Numbered from the stretch's first letter, positions 19,807 to 28,589 are shown. The stretch: 64,000 bases of DNA from Flavobacterium humidisoli (GCF_023272795.1 NZ_CP096829.1:930001-994000); one strand, 5' to 3'. Notes: generated from the sequence alone by a model not told the origin. Numbers and translations: made by a program.

Positions 19807-19814
19807 TAAATTTG
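19807..19814 (+). promoter_or_regulatory. -7 box of the transglycosylase fusion gene
   Basis: TAAATTTG fits TAnnTTTG and lies 32 bases before the ATG at 19847. Confidence 0.45.
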
Positions 19815-19846
19815 AAAACTGAATAATTTCGAAGCAAACCAATTTT

Positions 19847-21811
19847 ATGAATTTTCCAAAACAAAAAATATACAAAGCTTTAAAAATACTAGGAATAGTA
19901 ATTTTATTGCTTTGCATCGGACTGTATTATTTTCGTAATTCACTTTTAAACCAAGCCATTGCAAAAGTCACCCACAAAATGGCCGTTCAGTACCAAAGTA
20001 ACTTTTCTGTAAAGTCGGCGACATTTGATGGTTTATCAACTATAAAATTGACAGATGTAGTTTTGGCTCCAATAAATGCTGATACGCTTGTCAAAATAAA
20101 AAATGTCGAAACCAGCATCAGTTTAAGTAATTTATTAATTGGTGATGTTCAAGTTGGAACTTTAAAAGTAGACAACGGATATATTCAATTAGTAAAAAAA
20201 GGCAAAAAACGAAATTTTGATGCTTTTCTAAAAAGAGATCGAGAAGAAACCGATTCAAATGAAAAACGCAAGTACGCTGCTTTTGCTTACAGAATCATTT
20301 CGAAAGTATTGAATTTGGTTCCGACGGATATGGATTTGAAAAACTTCAAATTCAAAATCGATGATAACGGAAAACAAACCAATATCGCTGTAGATAAACT
20401 CGTTTTAAATAACAAACAGCTCGAAACCAATCTTCATGTTCAAGCAAAAGATTTTGATCAGCGCTGGAACATTAAAGGATTTGCAGATCCGAGAAACAAA
20501 AAAGCAGATATTCGTTTTTTCAATTTAGATACTGGCGCTATTCGCGTTCCGTATTTAGATCAGCGTTATAACTTAAAAGCAAGTTTTGACTCTATTCGTC
20601 TAAATGTTCAAAACATAGACAAAAGCGGCAGCGAACTCCATATAGACGGTTACACTTCTATCGCTAATCTTAAAATCAATCATCCCAAAATCGCGAGCAA
20701 AGATGTGGTTATCAAAAATGCGCGTTTTGATTACCGATTTTTATTGGGCGATAGCTTTATTTCTATCGACAGTTCTTCGACAATGCAGTTAAACAAGATT
20801 AAAGTTCGTCCTTACATTTCTTACGATACCGAAAAAGATACAATTTATACTTTGAAAGTCGATATTCCGAAAATGAAAGCGCAAGATTTTATCGTTTCGC
20901 TTCCTGATGGTTTATTCACACATTTTCAGGGAATGCAGGCAACTGGAAATTTCGATTACAAATTGGATTTCAAATTCAATCAAAACAAACCAAACACACT
21001 TGTTTTTGACAGTAAGCTTAACAAAGAAGATTTACGAATCACTAAATACGGAGAAGCCGATTTAAATAAACTAAACGGTGAATTTGTGTATCGCGCTATA
21101 ATTCAAAATGTATTGCAACGGCCTGTTTTAGTCGGAAATGCAAATCCGAATTATACGCCTTTGGACCAAATTTCTCCTTATTTAAGAAAATGTGTTTTAA
21201 CGACAGAAGATCCTTCTTTCTTCTCGCATCGCGGATTTATTAATGAAGCTTTCAAACAATCGATTCTGAAAAACATTCGAACTAAAAAATTCTCTCGCGG
21301 CGCTAGCACAATCAGCATGCAGTTAATTAAGAATGTATTTTTAACTCGTGAAAAAACGCTTTCGCGAAAGCTAGAAGAAATTTTATTGGTTTACATTTTA
21401 GAAAACAATCGAATTGTTAGCAAAGAAAGAATGCTGGAAGTATATTTCAATATTATCGAATGGGGACCAAATATATACGGAATTGGAGAAGCAAGTCATT
21501 TTTATTTCCAAAAAAGTCCAGCCGATTTAAATGTTGATGAATGTTTATATCTGGCAACAATTATTCCGAAGCCAAGAAAATTTATGTATCAGTTTAATGA
21601 TCAAGGTAATTTGAAAGATTATGCCGTTAAAAATCAGAAATTCTTAAAGAATCTCATGTTTAGAAGAGGACTTTTAGTTCCTGAGGATACAATTGGAATA
21701 TTACCTGTATATATTTCTGGAAATGCTCGTTCATTAATTAAAATCAAAGTCCCAGATTCTACAGCAATCAAAACAGATTCTTTGGCTGTTGATGATGAAT
21801 TTGATTTATAA
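19847..21811 (+). CDS. AsmA-like / GT51 peptidoglycan transglycosylase fusion
   Basis: The 654-residue protein is an inner-membrane protein with one N-terminal helix (ILGIVILLLCIGLYYF). Residues about 35-420 look like an AsmA/DUF748-type beta-strand domain (KSATFDGLSTIKLTDVVLAP, LKNFKFKIDDNG). The C-terminal part is a GT51 transglycosylase domain: TTEDPSFFSHRGF with the catalytic Glu454, RGASTISMQLIKN, a second conserved Glu in the LSRKLEEILL region and YFNIIEWGPNIYGIGEAS. GT51 polymerises lipid II into glycan strands. Unlike class A penicillin-binding proteins there is no transpeptidase domain. The large AsmA-like region in front is unusual against the classic monofunctional MtgA. Confidence 0.85.
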   Translation: MNFPKQKIYKALKILGIVILLLCIGLYYFRNSLLNQAIAKVTHKMAVQYQSNFSVKSATFDGLSTIKLTDVVLAPINADTLVKIKNVETSISLSNLLIGDVQVGTLKVDNGYIQLVKKGKKRNFDAFLKRDREETDSNEKRKYAAFAYRIISKVLNLVPTDMDLKNFKFKIDDNGKQTNIAVDKLVLNNKQLETNLHVQAKDFDQRWNIKGFADPRNKKADIRFFNLDTGAIRVPYLDQRYNLKASFDSIRLNVQNIDKSGSELHIDGYTSIANLKINHPKIASKDVVIKNARFDYRFLLGDSFISIDSSSTMQLNKIKVRPYISYDTEKDTIYTLKVDIPKMKAQDFIVSLPDGLFTHFQGMQATGNFDYKLDFKFNQNKPNTLVFDSKLNKEDLRITKYGEADLNKLNGEFVYRAIIQNVLQRPVLVGNANPNYTPLDQISPYLRKCVLTTEDPSFFSHRGFINEAFKQSILKNIRTKKFSRGASTISMQLIKNVFLTREKTLSRKLEEILLVYILENNRIVSKERMLEVYFNIIEWGPNIYGIGEASHFYFQKSPADLNVDECLYLATIIPKPRKFMYQFNDQGNLKDYAVKNQKFLKNLMFRRGLLVPEDTIGILPVYISGNARSLIKIKVPDSTAIKTDSLAVDDEFDL

Positions 21812-21819
21812 TTGTTTTC

Positions 21820-21994
21820 TGCCACGAAGGCACTAAGACACAAAGTCTAAAAATAAAATAACCATATAAGTAATGTAGGATCAGTTAAGAAAAGACTTAA
21901 ATCTCTTATATTACTTATATGGTTTAAAAAAACACTTTGTGGCTCTACGGCTTTGCGAGATTAAAAACCTTCGTGTCTTAGTGCCTTTGTGGCA
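21820..21994. repeat. Nested inverted-repeat element between convergent genes
   Basis: The outer arms (21820-21845 and 21969-21994) match in 24 of 26 positions as inverted copies. An inner pair (21860-21874 and 21910-21924) is a perfect 15-bp inverted repeat. The whole 175-bp element fills the gap between two convergent genes. A segment at 21933-21964 matches one at 45825-45856, so it belongs to a dispersed family. It could act as a bidirectional terminator. Confidence 0.85.
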
Positions 21995-22000
21995 AAAAAA

Positions 22001-23038
22001 CTAAGGCGCAGGATCTGGAATTATAGCCTGAACCGCATCAATTTCTGCTAAGATTTGTTTAGAAAGAACCACATCAATTGTATCGATGTTTTCTTTTAAT
22101 TGTTCCATAGTTGTTGCTCCGATAATAGCGCTTGTCAAAAACGGCTGTTGCAATACAAAGCTCATTGCCAATTGCGTTAGCGTTAAACCATGTTTTTTAG
22201 CGATTTCCTGATACATTTTTGTTGCTTCAGTACATTGATCACTATTGTAACGTTTGTATTGCGGAAAAAGATTAATTCTCGCTTTCGGATGACTTTCTCC
22301 AGTTAAGAATTTTCCAGTTAGAACTCCAAAGGCTAATGGAGAATATCCTAATAAACCAACATTTTCATATTTCGAAACTTCTGCAAAATTCACTTCAAAC
22401 AAACGGTTCAATAAAGAATACGGATTTTGAACGGTTTTAATTCTTGGAAGATTGTTGTATTTGCTTTCTTCCAAAAGGCGCATCATTCCCCAAGCATTTT
22501 CATTAGAAACTCCAATATGTTTGATTTTACCCTCTTTGATTAATCCATCAAAAGTTTCTAAGATTTCTCTAAAGTTATCTTCCCAAACATCATCATGTCC
22601 ATGAAAAGCACGCTGACCAAAATTGTTCGTTTTTCTTTCTGGCCAGTGCATTTGGTACAAATCGATATAATCGGTTTGAAGTCTTTTTAAACTGTTCTCA
22701 ACTGCATACTTAATACTTGCTGGAGAAAAATCTAATTTCTCGCGCATATATCCGAAATTTGGATTGGGACCTGCGATTTTTGAAGCCAAAATCACTTTAT
22801 CTCTATTTCCTGATTTTTTAAACCAAGTTCCAATAATCTTTTCTGTGCTTCCGTAAGTCGCTTCACTCGCAGGAACCGAATACATTTCGGCCGTATCAAA
22901 GAAGTTTACTCCTCTTTCAAGAGCGTAATCCATTTGTTCGTGTCCTTCTGCTTCTGTATTCTGCTGACCAAAAGTCATGGTTCCAAGGCAAATTTTACTA
23001 ACTTTTATGTCGGTATTGGGTAATGTTGTGTATTTCAT
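22001..23038 (-). CDS. Aldo/keto reductase (Tas-like)
   Basis: The 345-residue TIM-barrel protein has aldo/keto reductase family features: VSKICLGTMTFGQQNTEAE, FFDTAEMYSVPA with the catalytic Asp and Tyr, ILASKIAG with the Lys, and YQMHWPER with the His. NADPH binding is suggested by the C-terminal SAIIGATTMEQLKENID. It is closest to the Tas group of NADP(H)-dependent oxidoreductases by length and by the SVPA insertion after the active Tyr. The physiological substrate is unknown. It stands alone, downstream of an OmpA-type gene and a terminator. Confidence 0.92.
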   Translation of the reverse strand: MKYTTLPNTDIKVSKICLGTMTFGQQNTEAEGHEQMDYALERGVNFFDTAEMYSVPASEATYGSTEKIIGTWFKKSGNRDKVILASKIAGPNPNFGYMREKLDFSPASIKYAVENSLKRLQTDYIDLYQMHWPERKTNNFGQRAFHGHDDVWEDNFREILETFDGLIKEGKIKHIGVSNENAWGMMRLLEESKYNNLPRIKTVQNPYSLLNRLFEVNFAEVSKYENVGLLGYSPLAFGVLTGKFLTGESHPKARINLFPQYKRYNSDQCTEATKMYQEIAKKHGLTLTQLAMSFVLQQPFLTSAIIGATTMEQLKENIDTIDVVLSKQILAEIDAVQAIIPDPAP

Positions 23039-23226
23039 TTTCTTTAAGATACTGAGTTGCTAAGATTCTAAGGTTCTAAGTTTTTTCCCTTTTTTAGTAA
23101 TAAGTTTTCAAAGATACAAACGGATTTCTCAAATCTAAAAACGAGAAAGGTTAAAAAAAGTACAAGATTTATTTCGAGATGCTATGGTTCTGAGCTAAGA
23201 TGCTAAGTTTAGATTCCAATTAATAA

Positions 23227-23259
23227 AAAAAGGTTCAAAGTAAAACTTTGAACCTTTTT
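23227..23259 (-). terminator. Terminator after the OmpA-type lipoprotein gene
   Basis: A perfect 15-bp stem (AAAAAGGTTCAAAGT / ACTTTGAACCTTTTT) with a 3-base loop lies 39 bases past the stop on the minus strand. Confidence 0.9.
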
Positions 23260-23297
23260 AAAACCTTAATCCCTTAGTTCCTCAGAACCTTAGCATC

Positions 23298-24242
23298 TTA
23301 ATTAATACTATTAAGCATCTCCGCAATCTCGTCTAATCTTGGAGTTAAAATAATTTCGATTCTACGGTTTTTCGCTTTTCCTTCTGGAGTTGCGTTACTT
23401 GCCAAAGGAGAAAACTCGCTTCTTCCTGCTGCTGTTAGTTTTTGTTTATTGATTTTTGGGTTTTCACTTAAAATAGCCACAATTGCAGTTGCTCTTTTAG
23501 TAGATAAATCCCAATTGTTTGCGATTGGCCCCGATCCAGCATACGGATCATCATCTGTATGACCTTCAATAAGAACAGAAAGATCTGGATTATCGCCTAA
23601 AACTTTTCCAAGTTCAACAACTGCCTTTCTACCATCTGTTCCAACAGCCCAGCTTCCTGAGTTGAAAAGCAATTTGTTTTCCATAGAAACATAAACTTTT
23701 CCGTTTTTATGTTCCACTGTCAAACCTTTACCTTCAAAACCAGTTAATGCTTTAGATAAAGTTTCTTTTAATTTACGCATTGCTTCTTCTTTCGCCGCAA
23801 TCATATCTTCCAATTCTTTTAGACGATTTGCCGTTTTGTCTAAACGAGCTTGTTCCTCTGCAAGGGCTTTACCTTTTGCTTCTAATTGCGCTAACAATTC
23901 ACGGTTTTTAGCCATGTTTTTCTCCAATGCATCGTTGCTATTTTTTTCCAATGCATTATAAGAATCTTGTAAAACTTTGTATTTATTTTGAGCCGCCGCT
24001 AAATCTGCTTTTTGTTTTGCCAAATCATCATTAGCAGTTGCTAAATCTTTAACCAGTTTATCACGATCGGTTTCCAATTGATTCTTTGCTTTCTTCAAAT
24101 TTTCATTTTCATCAGCAATAGAACGATTCTCTTTTTTCAAATCTGAATATTTTGTTTCTAGATCATTGTAAATTTTCTTAGAAACACACGACGTTGTGGA
24201 CAAAGCTAATGCTAGTAATCCGATGGAGGCTTTTTTAATCAT
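23298..24242 (-). CDS. OmpA-family coiled-coil lipoprotein
   Basis: The 314-residue protein has a lipoprotein signal with lipobox STTSC, so it is probably outer-membrane anchored. Residues about 25-165 are a long heptad-rich coiled coil (ENLKKAKNQLETDRDKL and repeats of Lys, Glu and Asp). The C-terminal domain is OmpA-like and binds peptidoglycan: LLFNSGSWAVG, LIEGHTDDDPY, LSTKRATAIVAIL and KNRRIEIILTP. The family links the outer membrane to the cell wall. It is a single-gene unit with its own terminator. The coiled coil suggests it spans the periplasm or oligomerises; a specific partner cannot be seen. Confidence 0.9.
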   Translation of the reverse strand: MIKKASIGLLALALSTTSCVSKKIYNDLETKYSDLKKENRSIADENENLKKAKNQLETDRDKLVKDLATANDDLAKQKADLAAAQNKYKVLQDSYNALEKNSNDALEKNMAKNRELLAQLEAKGKALAEEQARLDKTANRLKELEDMIAAKEEAMRKLKETLSKALTGFEGKGLTVEHKNGKVYVSMENKLLFNSGSWAVGTDGRKAVVELGKVLGDNPDLSVLIEGHTDDDPYAGSGPIANNWDLSTKRATAIVAILSENPKINKQKLTAAGRSEFSPLASNATPEGKAKNRRIEIILTPRLDEIAEMLNSIN

Positions 24243-24357
24243 CTTCTTTAATTCGTTTTTATTCTGGGCGTTTAATAATTTTTTATGTCAAAATTCAATG
24301 CCAATTGCAATCTCAATTTTAAGACTCAAATTCATTCAACAAGAACAATACCAAAAA

Positions 24358-25119
24358 TTAGTCAATCTCGACTAAAATCGGACAATGGTCTGAATGCATA
24401 GCATCTGGCAGTATAACAGCTCTTTTTAATCTGTTTTCTAGCGCATTGCTTACCAAATTATAATCGATACGCCATCCTTTGTTATTTCCTCTCGCTCCTG
24501 CACGGTAACTCCACCATGAATAATGATGAGGATCTTTATTGAAATGACGGAAACTATCTATAAATCCAGATTTCATAAAAGCATCTAGCCAAGCGCGCTC
24601 TGCCGGAAGAAATCCAGAAACTGTTTTGTTACGAACAGGATCGTGAATATCAATTGCTTCATGACAAATATTATAATCACCACAAATAATAAGGTTCGGA
24701 ACCGTAACTTTCAATTCGTTGACATAATTCTGAAAATCGTCCATAAACATAAATTTGTGATCAAGTCTTTCAATGTTTGTTCCAGATGGAAGATACAAAC
24801 TCATTACAGAAACATCGTCAAAATCTGCACGAAGATTTCTACCTTCAAAATCCATATGATGAATTCCCGTACCGTAAACAATATTGTTTGGCTTTGTTTT
24901 AGAAAGAATAGCTACCCCGCTGTACCCTTTTTTGGTTGCAGGATAATAATACTGGAACGGATAGCCAGCTGCCGTTATATCATCGACCGGAATTTGATCT
25001 TGTGTTGCTTTTATTTCCTGAAGGCATATTACATCAGGATTTGCTTGTTGCAGCCACTCGATAAACCCTTTGTTTATTGCCGCTCTAATTCCGTTTACAT
25101 TATAAGAAATAATTTTCAT
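24358..25119 (-). CDS. xth: Exodeoxyribonuclease III (AP endonuclease)
   Basis: The 253-residue protein is an exonuclease III/APE1-type enzyme that cuts abasic sites and removes 3' blocking groups in base-excision repair. Motifs in order are MKIISYNVNGIRAA, DVICLQEIKA (metal-binding Glu), YSGVAILSK, ICGDYNICHEAID (Asp and Asn of the active site), and MHSDHCPILVEI (Asp-His). The open frame continues upstream to 25179, but those 20 codons do not resemble the family, so the ATG at 25119 is used. It is divergent from the OlsF-like gene across a 118-base gap. Confidence 0.95.
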   Translation of the reverse strand: MKIISYNVNGIRAAINKGFIEWLQQANPDVICLQEIKATQDQIPVDDITAAGYPFQYYYPATKKGYSGVAILSKTKPNNIVYGTGIHHMDFEGRNLRADFDDVSVMSLYLPSGTNIERLDHKFMFMDDFQNYVNELKVTVPNLIICGDYNICHEAIDIHDPVRNKTVSGFLPAERAWLDAFMKSGFIDSFRHFNKDPHHYSWWSYRAGARGNNKGWRIDYNLVSNALENRLKRAVILPDAMHSDHCPILVEID

Positions 25120-25199
25120 CAGTGATTTTTTTAGGATTTCAAATGTAATAAAAAAGTGCAAAGTTTGTCTTGGAAACAATGAAAAGTAGACTTTTTTGT

Positions 25200-25207
25200 T
25201 ATCTTTG
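25200..25207 (+). promoter_or_regulatory. -7 box of the OlsF-like gene
   Basis: TATCTTTG fits TAnnTTTG and lies 30 bases before the ATG at 25238. A TTG upstream is at 27 bases, longer than the usual spacing. Confidence 0.5.
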
Positions 25208-25237
25208 TTCGCTGTTCTAATAAATTAAAAGTACTAC

Positions 25238-27040
25238 ATGGGTTTAGTTACCGCGAAAGAAGTTGCAAAGGCAATAAATGTTGAAAAGTACGGAGTTTTC
25301 GGTACCTTTTCTGGCTGGATTCTTATGAAGGTTCTTAAGATCTCGACCCTTAATAAAATTTACGATCGTAATAAACATTTGGAAGACCTTGCCTTTTTGA
25401 ATGGAATTTTGGATGAAATGGAAATTAAGTTCGAAATCCCAGAAGAAGATCTAAAACGTCTGCCAAAAGATGGTGCGTATATTACCATTTCAAATCATCC
25501 GCTTGGAGGAATTGACGGAATTTTGCTTTTAAAATTAATGCTTGAAAGAGAGCCAAATTTCAAAATCATTGCCAATTTCTTATTACACAGAATTGTTCCG
25601 ATGAAAAAATACATTATGCCGGTTAATCCTTTTGAAAACCATAAGGATGCAAAATCGAGCGTAATTGGTATTAAAGAAACTTTGCGCCATTTAAGTGACG
25701 GAAAACCATTGGGTATTTTTCCTGCTGGTGAAGTTTCAACTTATAAAGATGGCAAATTAGTAGTGGATAAACCTTGGGAAGAAGGCGCTCTTAAACTGAT
25801 CAGAAAAGCAAAAGTTCCCGTAGTTCCGATTTATTTTCATGCTAAAAACAGTAAATTATTCTACTGGCTTTCTAAAATTGACGATACTTTAAGAACTGCA
25901 AAATTACCTTCTGAACTTTTAACACAGAAAGATCGTGTTATTAAAGTTCGTATCGGGAAACCAATTTCTGTATCTGAACAAAACGAAATCGAATCTTTCG
26001 AAGAATACTCAGAATTCTTAAGAAAGAAAACCTATATGCTTGCCAATCCGTTTGAAAAAGACACTAAACTGATTGACACAGCGAGCTTAAAAATCACAAA
26101 AGCACCGAAAAAAATCGTTACCCCTGCAAACGAATCAAAATTGATTGATGAAGTCCAAGCTTTAAGGGATAGCGACAGCAGATTTTTACAAAGCAAAAAC
26201 TATGAGGTTTTCTTTGCAAGCGCAAAAGAAATTCCGAACATTTTACATGAAATAGGACGTCTTCGCGAAATTACTTTCCGTGAAGTTGGAGAAGGAACAA
26301 ATGAATCTATTGACTTAGACGAATACGACCAATATTATCACCATATGTTTTTATGGGATGATGAAACCAAAAAAATCGCAGGAGCTTACCGTATGGGATT
26401 AGGTTCTGAAATCTATCCGAAATACGGAATTGAAGGTTTTTATCTGACTGATCTTTTCAGATTTGAGCCGGAACTTCATGATATGATGCACAAATCGATC
26501 GAAATGGGTCGTGCTTTTATCGTAAAAGAATACCAGCAGAAACCAATGCCTTTGTTCTTATTATGGAAAGGCATTATTCATACCACTTTGCGCCATCCTG
26601 AGCACAAATATTTGGTTGGAGGAGTAAGTATCAGCAATCAGTTTTCAGATTTCTCAAAATCGCTAATGATTGAGTTTATGAAATCAAACTATTATGATCC
26701 ATATATCGCACAATATATTCATCCGAAAAAGGCTTATAAAGTAAAACTAAAAGATGCCGATAAAGATTTTATCTTCGATGAAGCAGAATCTGACTTAAAC
26801 AAATTTGATAAAATAATTGACGAACTGGAGCCTGGAAATTTACGTTTGCCGGTTTTAATTAAAAAATACATCAAACAGAATGCTCGTGTAGTAGCTTTCA
26901 ATGTTGATCCTCTTTTTAATAACGCTATTGACGGTTTAATGTACATTAGAATCGCCGATATTCCAGAAAGCACTATGAAACCTGTTATCGAAGAATTCCA
27001 GATTGAATTAGAGCGTAAATTGTCTGAGAAGGAAGATTAA
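25238..27040 (+). CDS. OlsF-like bifunctional acyltransferase (PlsC-like plus GNAT)
   Basis: The 600-residue protein joins two acyltransferase domains. The N-terminal part (about 60-270) is PlsC/lysophospholipid-acyltransferase-like, with NHPLGGIDG at about 85-93, IFPAGEVSTYKDG and VPVVPIYFHA. The C-terminal part (about 315-520) is the GNAT-like OlsB/hemolysin domain: REITFREVGEGT, LDEYDQYYHHMFLWD, GAYRMGLG, LTDLFRFEP and EMGRAFIVKEYQQ. This architecture matches OlsF, which in Flavobacterium johnsoniae and Serratia makes ornithine lipids, the C-terminal domain acylating the amine and the N-terminal domain the hydroxyl. An amino-acid lipid product is thus likely; whether ornithine, glycine or lysine cannot be told from sequence alone. 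Confidence 0.82.
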   Translation: MGLVTAKEVAKAINVEKYGVFGTFSGWILMKVLKISTLNKIYDRNKHLEDLAFLNGILDEMEIKFEIPEEDLKRLPKDGAYITISNHPLGGIDGILLLKLMLEREPNFKIIANFLLHRIVPMKKYIMPVNPFENHKDAKSSVIGIKETLRHLSDGKPLGIFPAGEVSTYKDGKLVVDKPWEEGALKLIRKAKVPVVPIYFHAKNSKLFYWLSKIDDTLRTAKLPSELLTQKDRVIKVRIGKPISVSEQNEIESFEEYSEFLRKKTYMLANPFEKDTKLIDTASLKITKAPKKIVTPANESKLIDEVQALRDSDSRFLQSKNYEVFFASAKEIPNILHEIGRLREITFREVGEGTNESIDLDEYDQYYHHMFLWDDETKKIAGAYRMGLGSEIYPKYGIEGFYLTDLFRFEPELHDMMHKSIEMGRAFIVKEYQQKPMPLFLLWKGIIHTTLRHPEHKYLVGGVSISNQFSDFSKSLMIEFMKSNYYDPYIAQYIHPKKAYKVKLKDADKDFIFDEAESDLNKFDKIIDELEPGNLRLPVLIKKYIKQNARVVAFNVDPLFNNAIDGLMYIRIADIPESTMKPVIEEFQIELERKLSEKED

Positions 27041-27059
27041 TCCACAATTATAAAAACAA

Positions 27060-27087
27060 AAATCCCATTCATTTCTGAATGGGATTT
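27060..27087. terminator. Bidirectional terminator, OlsF-like gene / DUF805 gene
   Basis: A perfect 12-bp stem (AAATCCCATTCA / TGAATGGGATTT) with a 4-base loop lies between convergent genes. Its core recurs at 27614, 28163 and 28590. Confidence 0.85.
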
Positions 27088-27111
27088 CTTTGTACGTGAA
27101 AAACCCAAGAA

Positions 27112-27483
27112 CTAATTCAAATTCTTCCCTAATTCCTTTAAATATTCCAACTCATTAATAGGATCAGCACCATATTGATTTTGACCTTCATCACCCATAA
27201 CCGTGCATAAATAGACATTATAAAACGGAATAAAGAAATACCATCCCGATTTATTAATATCGTGCATTCTTCTAAAACCGACAGCTATCATGGGAAGAAA
27301 AAGAGCTATTGTATAAATTTCAAAAAGCAAATCTTCATCAGAATCCATCAGACTCACTATCGATTTTAAACCAAAATAGAACATTGTATTTATAAAGAAA
27401 AAGCTCCAAAATTCCTTTCTTCGGGCTCTTCCTTTAAAGTTTATATAATTTGCAAAAAGCACATTGGTGTAAATTTTCAACAT
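27112..27483 (-). CDS. DUF805 membrane protein
   Basis: The 123-residue protein carries the DUF805 hallmarks NYINFKGRARRKEFWSFF at the start and GFRRMHDINKSGWYFFIP in the middle, with three or four hydrophobic segments. The tail reads GDEGQNQYGADP. DUF805 proteins are small bacterial inner-membrane proteins of unknown function. It is the last of a five-gene minus-strand cluster containing three DUF805 and two TM2 genes, each followed by its own hairpin terminator. Confidence 0.85.
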   Translation of the reverse strand: MLKIYTNVLFANYINFKGRARRKEFWSFFFINTMFYFGLKSIVSLMDSDEDLLFEIYTIALFLPMIAVGFRRMHDINKSGWYFFIPFYNVYLCTVMGDEGQNQYGADPINELEYLKELGKNLN

Positions 27484-27613
27484 AATTATTATTTAATTTA
27501 ATTCCTTTATCACAACTGTTTTCAAAGATTTCATTAAATCTGAAAAAACCACCAATATTACGATCCTTAAATTAAGAACACATGAAGAAAAGACTATGAG
27601 CATAAAAAAAAAA

Positions 27614-27627
27614 CCATTTTAAAATGG
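27614..27627 (-). terminator. Terminator after the frameshifted DUF805 gene
   Basis: CCATTTTAAAATGG, extending to CCCATTTTAAAATGG on the minus strand, is followed there by ten T residues. It belongs to the same terminator series as 27060, 28163 and 28590. Confidence 0.7.
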
Positions 27628-27653
27628 GATTTCATTCATAATCAACAGATTAA

Positions 27654-28017
27654 TTATTCTTTACCAATTTCGTTAATGTCTTCTAATTGATTTTTAGGAT
27701 CTGCTCCATATTGATTGGACCTTTTATCGCCTGCCGTGCAAAGCAAGATTAATCGATAAAATGGAATTAATGAAAACCAGCCAGTTTTGCCAACATCATG
27801 CATCCTTCTGATTGTAACTGCAATTGATGGTATCATTATCAACAAATAAAAAACCACTAAATAACATTAATCCAAGAAACGGTATCAAAAATAGGATCCC
27901 TGAGAGGAAAAAACATATAATACTCATTAAAACAAATGTCCAATATTCTCTTCTACTCGCTCTTCCGTTAAAATTGGCATAGTTATCAAAAACTGTCTTT
28001 TTGTACATCTCAATCAT
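27654..28017 (-). pseudogene. DUF805 membrane protein, frameshifted
   Basis: Two overlapping frames together make a DUF805 protein of about 120 residues. The first (from the ATG at 28017) contains NYANFNGRASRREYWTF and two membrane segments, then leaves the family at SGFLFVDND and stops. The second, which is open from about 27857, continues with FYLLIMIPSIAVTIRRMHDV and ends YGADPKNQLEDINEIGKE. Removing one T from the six-base run at 27848-27853 joins them cleanly. The gene sits 7 bases after an 18-base homopolymer. It may be a true pseudogene, a length-variable gene, or an error in a homopolymer. Confidence 0.78.
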
Positions 28018-28024
28018 AATAAAA

Positions 28025-28042
28025 TTTTTTTTTTTTTTTTTT
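28025..28042. repeat. Homopolymer of 18 T
   Basis: There are 18 T in a row on the plus strand (A on the minus strand), 7 bases upstream of the ATG of the frameshifted DUF805 gene. It is the longest homopolymer I noticed in the window and lies where that gene's ribosome-binding region would be. Confidence 0.9.
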
Positions 28043-28162
28043 GTAATTTCAATTTCTACATTACTCCCTTTACAGAGCGCAAAATTACTTACATCCTAAA
28101 CTCCCGAAAGACTCTAGAAAACATTAATACAGCATAAAACGACAAAATGTTTGTATAAAAAA

Positions 28163-28185
28163 TCCCATTTAAATTTTAAATGGGA
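28163..28185 (-). terminator. Terminator after the first TM2 gene
   Basis: An 11-bp stem (TCCCATTTAAA / TTTAAATGGGA) is followed by TTTTTT on the minus strand. It matches the core of the neighbouring terminators. Confidence 0.8.
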
Positions 28186-28207
28186 CAGACAAATATCTTC
28201 TTTTCTC

Positions 28208-28453
28208 TTAAAACCAGCTTTTCTTGCCAACTTGGTAAGTTTGATAAAATTCTTCATCTGATTTTGTCAAGTAAATAATTCCTTCTACAAACCCAACCAT
28301 TCCTCCTAATCCACAAGTCACCACAGAAACAATCAACTGAATAATTCCTTCTTTTTGGTATCCTAAATAAAATTTATGAGCGCCAAAGCATCCTAAAACA
28401 ATACCTAATATTCCTGCGACTACTTTTTTATTTTCTTGCTTTCCATTTTCCAT
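28208..28453 (-). CDS. TM2 domain protein
   Basis: The 81-residue protein is a TM2-domain protein: AGILGIVLGCFGAHKFYLGY forms the first helix and the conserved G-x-H-x-F-Y-L-G turn, and LIVSVVTCGLGGMVGFVEGI the second, with the tail YLTKSDEEFYQTYQVGKK. The two helices form a membrane hairpin. The role is unknown in bacteria. It is close in sequence to the neighbour at 28641-28919 and likely arose by duplication. A terminator follows, so it is probably transcribed as a unit of its own. Confidence 0.9.
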   Translation of the reverse strand: MENGKQENKKVVAGILGIVLGCFGAHKFYLGYQKEGIIQLIVSVVTCGLGGMVGFVEGIIYLTKSDEEFYQTYQVGKKSWF

Positions 28454-28589
28454 AATAACTTAATTTAATTTTTGATTTAAAATTTTGTAATAGTACTCAT
28501 AATGCCCCCCTTTTGTTGTCACAAGAAGTTTTTTAAGTATCAATAAAAGACAAAATATCAAGCTTGACAATAAAGGCTTTCAAAACAAA

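Noticed and set aside
24643..25125. A long plus-strand frame (160 codons) antisense to exonuclease III
   Set aside because: The minus strand has every exonuclease III motif in order, so the plus frame is incidental.
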